A stretch of DNA of 64,000 bases from Dyella japonica A8 (GCF_000725385.1 NZ_CP008884.1:1-64000), one strand, 5' to 3'. Positions 19,809 to 30,924 are shown, counted from the first letter of the stretch. Notes: generated by a model not told the origin, from the sequence alone. Translations and numbers: made by a program.

Positions 19809-20645
19809 ATGAGTCATCACACGATCCGCCCCGAACTGCGTGAATGGATTCTCTCGACCAGCCGTTCCGGCTGCAGCCTCAGCGACCTGCTGAAGATGCT
19901 CAAGGATGCCGGCTATGGCGGCGAGCAGAGCCGCCAGATCGTCGCCCGCGTACTGAACCTGCCGCTGGCCACGGTCATGGCCGCCGCGAAGAACAAGGTC
20001 GCCGGCCTGCGCACCCGCCATCCCCAGGCACCGATGGAAACGGTGAACGGTCACCCGGTGAAGGTCAGCGTGAGCACGGACGCACCGGTGGTACGCGTAC
20101 TGGACGGCCTGCTCACGGCGCAGGAGTGCGACGAACTGATCGCCGAAGCCTCGCCCCGCCTCGCACGCTCGCTCACCGTGGATGTCGACGGTCGTCACCA
20201 GGCCGACCAGCGGCGCACCAGCCAGGGCATGTTTTTCGGTATCGGCGAAACGCCGCTCGTGCAGCGCATCGAACAGCGCATCGCCGACCTGCTGGCCATT
20301 CCGGTGAGCCATGGCGAGGGGCTGCAGATCCTGCACTACCAGCCGGGCCAGGAGTACGAGCCGCATTTCGACTGGTTCAATCCCGACCAGCCGGGCTTTT
20401 CCACGGTGACCGCGCGCGGCGGCCAGCGCATCGCCAGCGTGGTGATGTACCTCAATACCCCCGAGGAAGGCGGCGGCACGGCCTTCCCCCGCATCGGCCT
20501 CACCGTGACGGCCATGCGCGGTTCAGCCGTCTATTTCGCCTACGACACGGGCGACGAGGCCTCGCTGCATGCCGGGCTGCCCGTGATCAAGGGTGAAAAA
20601 TGGATAGCCACCAAGTGGTTACGCGAACGTCCCTACCAGGCCTGA
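19809..20645 (+). CDS. 2-oxoglutarate/Fe(II) oxygenase, prolyl 4-hydroxylase-like
   Basis: The 278-residue protein has an N-terminal helical region (1 to about 85) and a C-terminal double-stranded beta helix. Iron ligands are His186 and Asp188 in HFDWF and His254, and Lys264 in KGEKWIATKW should bind the 2-oxoglutarate carboxylate. QILHYQPGQEYEPHFD and VVMYLNTPEEGGGTAFP are characteristic of the P4Hc group. The target could be a prolyl residue in a protein, but this is not shown. The ATG at 19809 is preferred over an upstream in-frame ATG because the domain start and spacing fit. A REP family A element follows. Confidence 0.88.
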   Translation: MSHHTIRPELREWILSTSRSGCSLSDLLKMLKDAGYGGEQSRQIVARVLNLPLATVMAAAKNKVAGLRTRHPQAPMETVNGHPVKVSVSTDAPVVRVLDGLLTAQECDELIAEASPRLARSLTVDVDGRHQADQRRTSQGMFFGIGETPLVQRIEQRIADLLAIPVSHGEGLQILHYQPGQEYEPHFDWFNPDQPGFSTVTARGGQRIASVVMYLNTPEEGGGTAFPRIGLTVTAMRGSAVYFAYDTGDEASLHAGLPVIKGEKWIATKWLRERPYQA

Positions 20646-20687
20646 GCGCCTTTTCACGATCTCCGCCTAGCTCATTCCTCTCACCGT

Positions 20688-20771
20688 CATTCCCGCGAAG
20701 GCGGGAATCCAGTGTCTTTCGTGACGCATAAAGGCGCTGGACCCTTGCCGACGCAGGGATGACGGTGAGGG
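20688..20771. repeat. REP family A element
   Basis: The ends CTCACCGTCATTCCCGCG and GCAGGGATGACGGTGAGG are imperfect inverted repeats enclosing AAGGCGGGAATCCAG and a central spacer. Related elements occur at about 38926-39023, 55018, 56138, 59633 and 61857. It lies between the oxygenase and pyrophosphatase genes. Confidence 0.8.
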
Positions 20772-20934
20772 AAATGGACGTTTGCAGGAGAACCTAAACA
20801 GGCTCTGAGGGCCTGATGCAGGTCTGTCTCACGCTGAACTGAAACCGCCCGCCAGACCGCATGGCTGCTGCGATGCACCACCTTTTGCCGTATCCTTTCA
20901 GGTCTTTGCACTGACTACGCTCAAGGACACGCAC

Positions 20935-21474
20935 ATGGGTCTGCATCTCGTACCCGCCGGCCGCAAGGTTCCGGACGAAATCAACGTCATCATCGAAATC
21001 CCCAAGGATGCCGAGCCCGTCAAGTACGAGGTGGATAAGGAAAGCGGCGCGATCTTCGTCGACCGCATCCTCTCCACGCCGATGCGCTATCCGTGCAACT
21101 ACGGCTACGTGCCGGGCACGCTGGGCGGCGACGGCGATCCGCTGGACGCGCTGGTGATCCTGCCGCTGCCGCTGGTGCCGGGTGCGGTGATCCGCTGCCA
21201 TCCGGTCGGCATGCTGAAGATGACCGACGAAGCCGGCAGCGACGAGAAGCTGGTGGTGGTGCCGGTGGAGAAGATCTTCGCCGGCTACGGCCACATCAAG
21301 GACATCAAGGCGGTGTCCGGCCACTGGCTGGAGCGCATCGGCCACTTCTTCGAGCACTACAAGGATCTCGAGAAGGGCAAGTGGGTGAAGGTGGAAGGCT
21401 GGGTCGGCGCGGACGAAGCCAAGGCCGAGATCCTCGGTGGCATCGAGCGCTACAAGGCCGACAAGAAGGCCTGA
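20935..21474 (+). CDS. ppa: Inorganic pyrophosphatase, soluble class A
   Basis: The 179-residue cytosolic enzyme hydrolyses PPi to phosphate, pulling biosynthetic reactions forward. The active-site signature DGDPLDALV lies at residues 66-74, with Asp66, Asp68 and Asp71 as metal ligands; [13 protein letters not shown] and [10 protein letters not shown] are the other conserved segments. AAGGACACGCAC precedes the ATG. Having this enzyme near a PPi-phosphofructokinase and a PPi-driven pump implies competition for one PPi pool. A strong terminator follows directly. Confidence 0.97.
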   Translation: MGLHLVPAGRKVPDEINVIIEIPKDAEPVKYEVDKESGAIFVDRILSTPMRYPCNYGYVPGTLGGDGDPLDALVILPLPLVPGAVIRCHPVGMLKMTDEAGSDEKLVVVPVEKIFAGYGHIKDIKAVSGHWLERIGHFFEHYKDLEKGKWVKVEGWVGADEAKAEILGGIERYKADKKA

Positions 21475-21488
21475 TCGATTCGCAGGAA

Positions 21489-21517
21489 ACGCGCCGCCTC
21501 CGGGCGGCGCGTTTTTT
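21489..21517 (+). terminator. Terminator of ppa
   Basis: GCGCCGCC and GGCGGCGC arms, extended by AC/GT, are followed by six T. It also sits just beyond the stop of the convergent small membrane protein gene. Confidence 0.93.
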
Positions 21518-21526
21518 ATGCCTGCG

Positions 21527-21709
21527 TCAGCTGCTTGAGGCTTCCATCCCGGCCGATGTCGTCGCCTGGCCAGTGGCGAGGCCGCCGTCGTCGGCTTGGC
21601 GCACCCACCACCACATCACCGCGCTGGCGACCAGCACGCCCAGCGCGACAGCAATCAGCAAGACCCTGAGGACCACATGTCCCCGGCGGGCGTTGTCCGG
21701 TGCCGGCAT
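21527..21709 (-). CDS. Small single-pass membrane protein, 60 aa
   Basis: The ORF has a good AGGAG ribosome site nine bases before its ATG. The sequence is a short charged N-terminus (MPAPDNARRG), one hydrophobic helix (VLRVLLIAVALGVLVASAVMW shortened to residues 13-32) and a polar tail rich in Ala, Ser and Thr. No family is recognised. It is convergent with ppa and shares its terminator region. A longer frame on the same strand (21516-21863) reads a different phase and is rejected. Confidence 0.6.
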   Translation of the reverse strand: MPAPDNARRGHVVLRVLLIAVALGVLVASAVMWWWVRQADDGGLATGQATTSAGMEASSS

Positions 21710-21862
21710 GACGCGTCTCCTGGTGGCGATGTGCCCCTTTCAACGCGCGTGGTGGGGTTTTGGCTGACGGGCCGCCATGCGGGCGTTTTCCACCTATCAA
21801 CGGGCTCGCAAGATCTTTGTGCCTTCGGCACCGAAGTGAGCGCGTCGTGAAACAACGAGCCA

Positions 21863-21945
21863 CTGTGGGAGCGCACCCTGTGCGCGACGGCTGAGCCGCA
21901 ACCCTCCGCTCAGGCGCTTGTCGCGCACAGGGTGCGCTCCCACAG
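21863..21945. repeat. REP family B element, 26-base perfect inverted repeat
   Basis: Perfect 26-base arms (21863-21888, 21920-21945) starting CTGTGGGAGCGCACCC flank a 31-base loop. It is a sequence variant of the element at 9854-9925, with compensating changes in both arms (TAGGAG to TGGGAG, ACTTG to ACCCT). It lies downstream of thiC. Confidence 0.85.
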
Positions 21946-22002
21946 GCGGCTAGAACGGCTGTGATGATCCGGCGGACGCTGCCGCCGGATCATCGCGGCA
22001 CA

Positions 22003-24120
<2,118 letters not shown>

Positions 24121-24186
24121 TATTTGAGCACGAAGCGGGGTCGGTCGCGAGTGCGACGGCCCTCCCGGGGGACCGGGAGGGGGCTG

Positions 24187-24837
24187 TCAGCGGGGCAGAT
24201 AGGCCCGCAGGAACATGTCCACGCCGTCACGGGCGGTCTGTTCCAGCTCGACGGCGTAGGACTGGGCGCACTCCTCGCAGCCGAACATGCGGCGCATGAG
24301 CATCTCGCCCTTGATCAGGGAAATCAGCTGGCCAGCGGCGCGCCCCACATTGGGGATATCCAGCTTGCCGTCGTCAACGGCGTGTTGCAGGAGGCGTTTC
24401 ATCAGCAGGTGACCGCGCTCCGGGCCCTCTTCCCACAGCAACTTGCCATAGCGGGGGTTGCCTTGGCGGCAGTCGCTGAGGATGGCGCGGAAGGTGCCCA
24501 CGTTCTGCACGTCGCAGTCCAGCCGCACGTGATGCAGGGCAATGCGCTGCAGGGTCTCGCCGATATCCTCGTCGGGAACGTACTGGTACGTATCCTCGGG
24601 CAGGATGTCCTGGATGCGGGCGCGGATGACCTCGCGGAACAGGTTGTCCTTGTCGCCGAAATGGCTGTAGACGGTGAGCTTGGACACACCGGCTTCCGCC
24701 GCGACCGCGTCCATGCTGGTGCCGGCGAAGGCGTTGCGGATGAACAGGGCCTTGGCGGCCTCTAGGATCGCCGCGCGCTTCTCCATGTCCTTGGGACGGC
24801 CGGGCCCCTGAGGCTTGGTCTGCGGGATCGTGCTCAT
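24187..24837 (-). CDS. TetR/AcrR family transcriptional regulator
   Basis: The 216-residue repressor has an N-terminal helix-turn-helix (about 20-65) with AAKALFIRNAFAGTSMDAVAAEAGVSKLTVYSHFGDKDNLF, shortened here to its recognition part GVSKLTVYSHFGDK. The C-terminal ligand domain looks AefR-like, with a Cys pair (CEEC) near the end. The ligand is unknown. It is divergent from a small hypothetical gene, and the gap contains two direct CGGTTTAGT repeats that are a plausible self-operator. Confidence 0.88.
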   Translation of the reverse strand: MSTIPQTKPQGPGRPKDMEKRAAILEAAKALFIRNAFAGTSMDAVAAEAGVSKLTVYSHFGDKDNLFREVIRARIQDILPEDTYQYVPDEDIGETLQRIALHHVRLDCDVQNVGTFRAILSDCRQGNPRYGKLLWEEGPERGHLLMKRLLQHAVDDGKLDIPNVGRAAGQLISLIKGEMLMRRMFGCEECAQSYAVELEQTARDGVDMFLRAYLPR

Positions 24838-24876
24838 GGCTATACCTTCAGAAATGGCTTCACAAATGGATAACGC

Positions 24877-24902
24877 CGGTTTAGTATACGCGACGGTTTA
24901 GT
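24877..24902. promoter_or_regulatory. Candidate operator of the TetR regulator
   Basis: CGGTTTAGT occurs at 24877-24885 and again at 24894-24902, separated by eight bases (ATACGCGA). The pair lies between the divergent TetR and hypothetical genes, beside an AT-rich promoter-like stretch (GTATAC, GTTATTTT). Confidence 0.45.
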
Positions 24903-24935
24903 TATTTTCCACGGCCACGATACACGGCTTCCCTC

Positions 24936-25271
24936 ATGTCCACCACTACCGCCGAACTTTCCCTCAGCCCCGCCTTCCGCCTTGCACAGCGCACGCTTGC
25001 TTGCTGGCTCGAGCGCGGGCACGTCGGCGCGCGCCAGGCTGCCTTCGCCGTCCGGGCCGTGCTGTCGGGGCTGGACGCCGCCGAACGCGGCCGGATCGCC
25101 CGCTGGCTGGCCTGGCTGGAAGTGGCGGCACATAGTCGCGGCCTTGCCTCGCCGGAGGCCCGCATCCGGCGCCTTGACGCATCCTTGCATCAAGCCATGC
25201 AAGATGCCTTCAGGCGCCTGCCCGGTCAGACGGTTGTCGCACGTACGGGGAACCATAGACGTCGTGCCTGA
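24936..25271 (+). CDS. Hypothetical protein, 111 aa
   Basis: The frame shows the same strong GC bias at codon third positions as its neighbours, which supports coding. The product is Ala- and Arg-rich and probably all-helical (LAQRTLACWLERGHVGARQ, shortened), without signal peptide or membrane segment. No family is recognised. There is no clear ribosome binding site. Being divergent from the TetR gene across the CGGTTTAGT repeats, it could be a target of that regulator. Downstream, a perfect palindrome GTGTCCGCGGACAC (25288-25301) and a CGGCAC/GTGCCG hairpin may terminate it. Confidence 0.55.
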   Translation: MSTTTAELSLSPAFRLAQRTLACWLERGHVGARQAAFAVRAVLSGLDAAERGRIARWLAWLEVAAHSRGLASPEARIRRLDASLHQAMQDAFRRLPGQTVVARTGNHRRRA

Positions 25272-25453
25272 GCGTTGATCGTATGAAGTGTCCGCGGACA
25301 CCGCGCCACGCATGACTTCCGTCAACCCAGCGCGATGACTTCCGGCACTTCGTGCCGTTTGCACCAGGCCGCAGGCTTTGCACATTGTCGGAAGATGGCT
25401 AAGCGCTTATGATTTTTAGCCTTTTTTCCGATCCGAATTGGGACGTAAGCAAC

Positions 25454-26113
25454 ATGGCGATGAACTTCGAACAGGCGCGAGTCAACATGGTGGAGAACCA
25501 GGTGCGCCCCTGGGAGGTGCTGGATGCCCGCGTACTCGACGTGCTGGGCACCGTGCGCCGTGAGGACTTCGTTGCCCCGGAGCACCGCAAGCTGGCCTTC
25601 GCCGACCTGTGCCTGCCGCTGGGACATGGCGAGGTGATGATGAAGCCGGTGGTGGAAGGCCGCGTGCTGCAGGCGCTGGAGCTGACCCCGAATGACCAGG
25701 TGCTGGAGATCGGCACGGGCTCGGGTTTCCTCACCGCCTGCATGGCCAAGCTCGCCGGCCATGTCACCAGCCTGGACATCCATGCCGACTTCGTGACAGC
25801 GGCCAGCCAGCGCCTGGCGCATGCGGGCATCGCCAACGTGAAGCTCGAAGTGGGCGAAGCCGTGAGCGGCTGGCAGCCCACCGGCCTGTTCGACGCACTG
25901 GTCGTCACCGGCGCGGTGTATCAGGTTCCGCAGCGTTTCCTGTCGTGGCTGAAGCCGGGCGGACGCCTGCTGGTGGTGCGTGGGGAGTCGCCGGTGCAGC
26001 ACGTGCTGCTGCTGACCCACGAGGGCAACGGCCGCTACCGCGAAGAGTCGCTGTTTGAAACCGACCTGCCGTACCTGAAGCACGCCGAGCCCCCGCGCCG
26101 CTTCGTTTTCTGA
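25454..26113 (+). CDS. Protein-L-isoaspartate O-methyltransferase family protein
   Basis: A 219-residue SAM-dependent methyltransferase. The SAM loop is LEIGTGSG (84-91), with LDIH and VTGAVYQVPQ further on. The fold and order match PCMT, which repairs isoaspartyl proteins. However, the segment that normally reads like GQTISQP in the active enzyme is GEVMMKP here (59-65), losing the conserved Ser/Thr region. The protein may therefore have another substrate. The ATG at 25454 or at 25460 could be used. It is followed closely by tolC, an order also known from Xanthomonas genomes. Confidence 0.85.
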   Translation: MAMNFEQARVNMVENQVRPWEVLDARVLDVLGTVRREDFVAPEHRKLAFADLCLPLGHGEVMMKPVVEGRVLQALELTPNDQVLEIGTGSGFLTACMAKLAGHVTSLDIHADFVTAASQRLAHAGIANVKLEVGEAVSGWQPTGLFDALVVTGAVYQVPQRFLSWLKPGGRLLVVRGESPVQHVLLLTHEGNGRYREESLFETDLPYLKHAEPPRRFVF

Positions 26114-26139
26114 CCCTTTCCCCATACATGAGGCAACCC

Positions 26140-27471
26140 ATGCGCTTGAAGCTTCTGACCCTCGCCCTGGCCCTGTCGGCACTGCCGCTGGCCGGCCACA
26201 GCGAGGACTTGCTGGATGCATACCGAGAAGCCCGCGCCAATGATCCGGTGCTGTCGCAGGCGGAAGCCACCCGCCTGGCCACCGGTGAAGGCGTGAATCA
26301 GGCGCGTGCGCTGATGCTGCCGCAGCTCAACGGCAGCTACGGTCTGACGCAGCAGCCGCTCGGCAGCCAGGCGAGCAACCAGGCGGTCGAAGGCTCCAGC
26401 CATACGCGTACCCGTTCGGCGTCGGTCCGGCTCGACCAGTCGATCATCGACCTGAGCCAGTGGGCCAACCTGTCGGCCGCCAAGTCGACGGCCCACTCGC
26501 AGGATTCGGCGTACGAAGCCTCGCTGCAGGCCCTGTACGTGCGCGTCACCACCGCCTATTTCGGCGTGCTGACCAGCCAGGATGCGCTGGTGTTCGCCAA
26601 GGCCAACGAGGACGCTTACAAGGAGGCCTATGACCAGGCCGACCAGCGCTTCAAGGTGGGCCTGTCCGCAGTGACCGACGTCTACCAGGCCAAGTCGTAC
26701 TACGAACTGGCCAAGGCCCAGACCATCGCGGCGCAGAACACGCTCAACGACGCCAAGGAAGCGCTCACGCAGATCACCGGCAAGCCAGTCAATGATCTGA
26801 AAAAGCTGCGCGAAGACCTGCCGCTGGCGCCGCCGACCCCGGCCGATCCGAACGCCTGGGTGCAGGCCGCCTTGCAGTCGAATCCTACGGTTCAGTCCAA
26901 CCAGTACGCTGTGCAGGCCGCTGAACACGACATCGACGCGGCCCGCGCCGGCCACCTGCCGACGCTCAACGCCACCGCCACCCGCGGCAAGGACACCACC
27001 TGGCTTGAGAATGGCAGCCGGTCCAGCAGCTACGGCAACGCCCAGTACGGCACCACCGTCGGCCTGACGTTGAGCATCCCGATCTTCTCGGGCGGCGCCA
27101 CCCAGTCCCGCGTCCGCCAGTCGATCTACCAGCGTGACGAGGCGCAGGATTCGCTGGAATCCACCCGCCGCCAGGTGGTGCGCAACACCCTGAACTTCTA
27201 CCGCTCGGTGCTCGCCGGCATCAGCCAGGTCGAAGCCAACAAGGCCTCGGTGGAATCTGGCCAGAAAGCGCTGGAAGCCACGCGCGCCGGTTTCGACGTG
27301 GGTACGCAGACCATGCTGAACGTGCTCAACGCGATTCAGACGCTGACCCAGGCCGAGAGCAGCTACTCGCAGTCGCGCCACCAGCTCGTGCTGGACCAGC
27401 TGGAGCTGAAGCAGTCGGCCGGCTCCATCGACGTCAAGGACATGGAACTGGTCAACGCCATGCTGCAGTAA
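26140..27471 (+). CDS. tolC: TolC family outer membrane channel
   Basis: The 443-residue precursor begins with a signal peptide (MRLKLLTLALALSALPLAGHS). It has the two duplicated OEP halves of TolC: EDLLDAYREARANDPVL at the start of the mature protein and long heptad-like helices giving the periplasmic tunnel, with YFGVLTSQDAL and TRAGFDVGTQTMLNVLNA as the typical turn regions. It serves as the exit duct of tripartite efflux pumps and type I secretion systems in the outer membrane. GAGG before the second ATG favours the start at 26140. A strong hairpin terminates the gene. Confidence 0.93.
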   Translation: MRLKLLTLALALSALPLAGHSEDLLDAYREARANDPVLSQAEATRLATGEGVNQARALMLPQLNGSYGLTQQPLGSQASNQAVEGSSHTRTRSASVRLDQSIIDLSQWANLSAAKSTAHSQDSAYEASLQALYVRVTTAYFGVLTSQDALVFAKANEDAYKEAYDQADQRFKVGLSAVTDVYQAKSYYELAKAQTIAAQNTLNDAKEALTQITGKPVNDLKKLREDLPLAPPTPADPNAWVQAALQSNPTVQSNQYAVQAAEHDIDAARAGHLPTLNATATRGKDTTWLENGSRSSSYGNAQYGTTVGLTLSIPIFSGGATQSRVRQSIYQRDEAQDSLESTRRQVVRNTLNFYRSVLAGISQVEANKASVESGQKALEATRAGFDVGTQTMLNVLNAIQTLTQAESSYSQSRHQLVLDQLELKQSAGSIDVKDMELVNAMLQ

Positions 27472-27497
27472 GCAGGCGCCGGTTACTGCTGCAAACG

Positions 27498-27524
27498 ACA
27501 AGGCCGGGCAAGTCCCGGCCTTGT
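27498..27524 (+). terminator. Terminator between tolC and waaA
   Basis: Eleven-base arms ACAAGGCCGGG and CCCGGCCTTGT flank a CAAGT loop. It can serve both convergent genes, although the T-run is short (TTGTTG). Confidence 0.7.
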
Positions 27525-27556
27525 TGCGTCTGGCCTGCCGACAGGCGTCTGGACGG

Positions 27557-28834
27557 CTATTCCTGCAACAGGGCGTCGATCATGCCCATGACGCGCTTGA
27601 CGGCGCCGCGCTCGCTGTCGAACACGATGCGGGCGGCATCACCCATGCGCTCGCGCTGGGGCGGGTCGCGCAACAGCTGGAGCACGGCCGCGCCGAGCTC
27701 GTCCGGCGTGTTCACGCGCGACGCACCACCCTCGCGGATCAGCGTCAGGGTGATTTCCTCGAAATTGAACGTATGCGGCCCGACCAGCACGGGCGTCGAA
27801 AGCGCCGCCGGCTCCAGCACGTTGTGCCCGCCGATCGGCACCAGGCTGCCGCCGACGAAGGCGAGATCCGAGGCGGCGTAGAAGGGCATCAACTCGCCCA
27901 TGGCGTCGATCACGAACACCTGATGAAGCGCCGACGGCACCCGGTCGGCGCTGCGCGTGCCCACCGTGAAACCCAGGCTTCGTGCCGAGTTTTCCACCAG
28001 CTTGAAGCGCTCCGGATGACGCGGCGCGATCAGCAGCAACGCGTCGGGCCAGCGCGTAAGCACCTCGAGGTGGGCTTCCAACACCGGCAACTCTTCGCCC
28101 TCGTGCGTGCTGCCGGCGATCCAGACGGGACGCAGGCGCCCCCATTGCTGGCGCAGTTCCTCGCCGTTGCGCTCCGCGTCGTAGGGCACGGGCATGTCGA
28201 ACTTGAGGTTGCCGGTCACCACGATCTTGTCGGGGTCGGCGCCGAGCTCGCGGTAGCGCGCTGCATCGGTGCGCGACTGCGCGGCGATCTGGTGCACGCA
28301 CCGCAGCGCCTGCGCCACCAGGCCGCCCATCGGCTTGTAGCCGCGCAGCGAGCGCTCGGACAGGCGGGCGTTGACGATCATCAGGGGAATACTGCGATTA
28401 CGGCAGGCGAAATACAGGTTCGGCCAGATTTCCGTTTCGACGATGACCGCCAGCCGCGGCCGCACCCGCTTGAAAAAGCGGGATACCGCGAACGGAAGAT
28501 CGTAGGGAAGGTAGACATGGAACACGCTGTCGCCGAACAGCTGCCGCACGCGCTCCGAACCGGTCGGCGTCACCGTGGTCACCACCAGCGGCGCGTTCGG
28601 GTAATCGGCCTGCAAGGCCTTGATCAGCGGCTCGGCCGCATTGACCTCGCCCACCGACACCGCATGCACCCACAGGCTGCCGCTCAGGCCCGGCGCCTGG
28701 AAGAAGCCAAAACGTTCGCGCCAGCGCTTGTGGTAGTCGCGATAGCGCACGCCACGCGCCAACAGCCGCAGCACGATCAGCGGCGTCACCAGGTACATGG
28801 CCAGGGTGTAGAGATAACGCAACGGCGGGCCCAT
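27557..28834 (-). CDS. waaA: 3-deoxy-D-manno-octulosonic acid transferase WaaA (KdtA)
   Basis: The 425-residue inner-membrane-associated enzyme adds Kdo from CMP-Kdo to lipid IVA, starting the LPS core. The N-terminus has the membrane segment and KRWRERFG, then WVHAVSVGEVNAAEPL with the conserved catalytic Glu63. ETEIWPN, NARLSERS and the C-terminal PIGGHNVLEPA are typical of family GT30. It is divergent from a lipid A acyltransferase gene, which acts right after it in the same pathway. Confidence 0.95.
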   Translation of the reverse strand: MGPPLRYLYTLAMYLVTPLIVLRLLARGVRYRDYHKRWRERFGFFQAPGLSGSLWVHAVSVGEVNAAEPLIKALQADYPNAPLVVTTVTPTGSERVRQLFGDSVFHVYLPYDLPFAVSRFFKRVRPRLAVIVETEIWPNLYFACRNRSIPLMIVNARLSERSLRGYKPMGGLVAQALRCVHQIAAQSRTDAARYRELGADPDKIVVTGNLKFDMPVPYDAERNGEELRQQWGRLRPVWIAGSTHEGEELPVLEAHLEVLTRWPDALLLIAPRHPERFKLVENSARSLGFTVGTRSADRVPSALHQVFVIDAMGELMPFYAASDLAFVGGSLVPIGGHNVLEPAALSTPVLVGPHTFNFEEITLTLIREGGASRVNTPDELGAAVLQLLRDPPQRERMGDAARIVFDSERGAVKRVMGMIDALLQE

Positions 28835-28932
28835 CGGAGGCGGTGGGCCAGTATATCGGCTTGGGCCCCGCGCCCTGTCATGGCCCCTGAGCCGGGCGCT
28901 GCGGCTCGCCTCGCCCTGCCGTGTTCCCTACA

Positions 28933-29868
28933 ATGCGTGCGATGCCCGGCATGCCCCGCCCCACGTTCACCCGCTCCCTGCTCACCCCGACGCGCTGGCC
29001 CGCCTGGCTCGGTGCGGGCGTGATCTGGCTCGTCGCCCGCCTGCCACGCCAGTGGCTGATGGGCCTGGGACGCGGGCTCGGCTGGCTCGTGCAGCGCGTG
29101 CCCTCGCCGCGCCGCCACATCGCCGAGGTGAACATCGCCCTGTGCTTCCCCGCGTTGTCGAAGGACGAACAGGCGCGGCTGGTCGATGCGCACCTGCGCG
29201 ATATCGGACTGATGATGGCGGAGTTCGCCCTGGGCTGGATGGGCAGCGAGCGCGCCATTGCCAACGTGCCAGTGACCATCGAGGGCCTGGAGCATCTCGA
29301 AGCCGCGCGCGCACAAGGCAAGGGCGTGCTGCTGGTCGGCGGACACTTCTCGCACCTGGAACTGTGCGCGCGGCTGGTCTCCCAGCGCATCCGCATCTCG
29401 GGCATGTACCGCCGCATGGATTCGGCCGTGTTCGAGTGGGCCGTGCTGCGCGCCCGCCTCGACTATGCGGAAGCGATGTTCGAGAAGGACGACATCCGCG
29501 GCACCGTGAAGCATCTGCGCAACGGCGGCACGCTCTGGTACGCGCCGGACCAGGACATGCGCAGCAAGGACAATGTGTTCGTGCCGTTCTTCGGCATCCC
29601 CGCGGCCACCATCACCGCCACCCATCACCTGGCCCGCTTGTCGGGCGCCCTGGTGATCCCTTTCTACCATCGCCGCCTACCGGGAAATGCCGGCTATGCA
29701 TTGAAGCTGGGCGCGCCGCTGGAGCAGTTCCCGAGCAAGGACACGCTGGATGACACCGCACGCGTCAACGCCTGCATTGAAGACATGGTGCGCGCCGCAC
29801 CCGAGCAATACCTGTGGGTGCACAAGCGCTTCAAGACGCGCCCGGAAGGCGCAGCACCCGTTTACTGA
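28933..29868 (+). CDS. Lipid A biosynthesis acyltransferase (LpxL/HtrB family)
   Basis: The protein transfers a secondary acyl chain to Kdo-lipid A at the inner membrane. It has the N-terminal hydrophobic segment (WLGAGVIWLVARLP), the HX4E catalytic motif HFSHLE within GGHFSHLELC, YAPDQD and HKRFKTRPEG at the end. The start is uncertain: in-frame GTG at 28921 and ATGs at 28933, 28942 and 28951 are all possible and none has a strong ribosome site. Whether it is the lauroyl or the myristoyl enzyme cannot be told. A VirK/YbjX gene follows by 93 bases. Confidence 0.88.
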   Translation: MRAMPGMPRPTFTRSLLTPTRWPAWLGAGVIWLVARLPRQWLMGLGRGLGWLVQRVPSPRRHIAEVNIALCFPALSKDEQARLVDAHLRDIGLMMAEFALGWMGSERAIANVPVTIEGLEHLEAARAQGKGVLLVGGHFSHLELCARLVSQRIRISGMYRRMDSAVFEWAVLRARLDYAEAMFEKDDIRGTVKHLRNGGTLWYAPDQDMRSKDNVFVPFFGIPAATITATHHLARLSGALVIPFYHRRLPGNAGYALKLGAPLEQFPSKDTLDDTARVNACIEDMVRAAPEQYLWVHKRFKTRPEGAAPVY

Positions 29869-29961
29869 AGCCGCCTACACACCGCGCACGACCCGGACGA
29901 CAGAACAATAACAGTCTGTCCGGATAAAACCTCCCCTGTCATTTCCCCAGTATCCGCCCCC

Positions 29962-30876
29962 ATGACTCTCCGGCTTTTTCTGCGCTCGCTGCGCCAACGC
30001 AGCGATTGGCGCGGCTCGACCTCCAAGCGCCTCGCCGCCCGCCTGAAATACATCGCCCGAAGCATCCGCATGCCGCGCCGCCAGTCCGCGTGGCTGGCTG
30101 AGCTGTACGGCTCGCCGCGGCTGACTTCCATCCTGGCGCATGACCCGCGCCTGCACGAGCGCTGGCACCATCACTACATCAACCGCCGCCTGGGGCGCGC
30201 CGAACGCATGGCCGTCATCAGCCAGCATTACCAGTTCGCGTTTTCGCAACTGCCGCCGGCGATGATCGAGGCCATCTACCTGCACGGTCGCCACACGCTC
30301 GGCGCGCTGGCGCTGAAGGATGGCAGCGAGCTGCTGCTGGAACTGCGCCGCCCCACCGGCCGCAGCCGCGAAGGTGAGCTGGCGTTGTGCCTGGCCAACT
30401 CGCAGGGCCAGTTGCTCTCGTCGGCGATCTTCAGCATTGCGGACAACGGCAAGACCCTGCTGGTCGGCTGCCTGCAGGGCGCAGCCGCCGAGTTGGGACG
30501 CGAGGCCGTGCGCGAGCTCACCAAGCAGTCCTACGGCCTGCGCCCGAAGAACCTGCTGTTCTCGCTGCTGCTCGCCCTCGGCTCGTTCGCGGGCGCCACG
30601 CGGATTCGCGGGGTGAGCAACCTCACCCACCCGTTCGCGGGCCAGGCCGACAAGATCAAGGCCGACTACGACAACTTCTGGGAGGAATGCCAGGGCGTGT
30701 TGCAGCCGGATGGCTTCTTCGCCCTGCCGACCAGCGAACCGGAACGCGACGAGTCCCAGGTGGAGAGCAAGCACCGCTCGGCCTTCCGCCGTCGCGAAAT
30801 GCTTCGCCGCGAAGCCTGTGCGCGCCTGCTGGCCGCGCTGCGCGACCAGCCACTGCCGCTGTCCGAAGCAGCCTGA
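29962..30876 (+). CDS. VirK/YbjX family protein (DUF535), copy 1
   Basis: The 304-residue protein belongs to the DUF535 family, with HDPRLHERWHHHYINRRL, LGALALKDGSELLLELRRP and the C-terminal KIKADYDNFWEE and SKHRSAFRRRE blocks. E. coli YbjX and Shigella/Salmonella VirK are linked to outer membrane or lipid A related phenotypes, but no biochemical activity is established. It lies 93 bases after the lipid A acyltransferase gene, consistent with an envelope role. A second, more diverged copy occurs at 51474-52448 in an iron-receptor operon. Confidence 0.9.
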   Translation: MTLRLFLRSLRQRSDWRGSTSKRLAARLKYIARSIRMPRRQSAWLAELYGSPRLTSILAHDPRLHERWHHHYINRRLGRAERMAVISQHYQFAFSQLPPAMIEAIYLHGRHTLGALALKDGSELLLELRRPTGRSREGELALCLANSQGQLLSSAIFSIADNGKTLLVGCLQGAAAELGREAVRELTKQSYGLRPKNLLFSLLLALGSFAGATRIRGVSNLTHPFAGQADKIKADYDNFWEECQGVLQPDGFFALPTSEPERDESQVESKHRSAFRRREMLRREACARLLAALRDQPLPLSEAA

Positions 30877-30924
30877 GGGTGATGGACATCCCCGGCGCAG
30901 GCGCCGGGGATGTCGCACTTGCAC

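Noticed and set aside
17658..20366. A 902-codon open frame on the minus strand
   Set aside because: It is the complement of the prolyl oligopeptidase and oxygenase genes, has no recognisable domain and no ribosome binding site.
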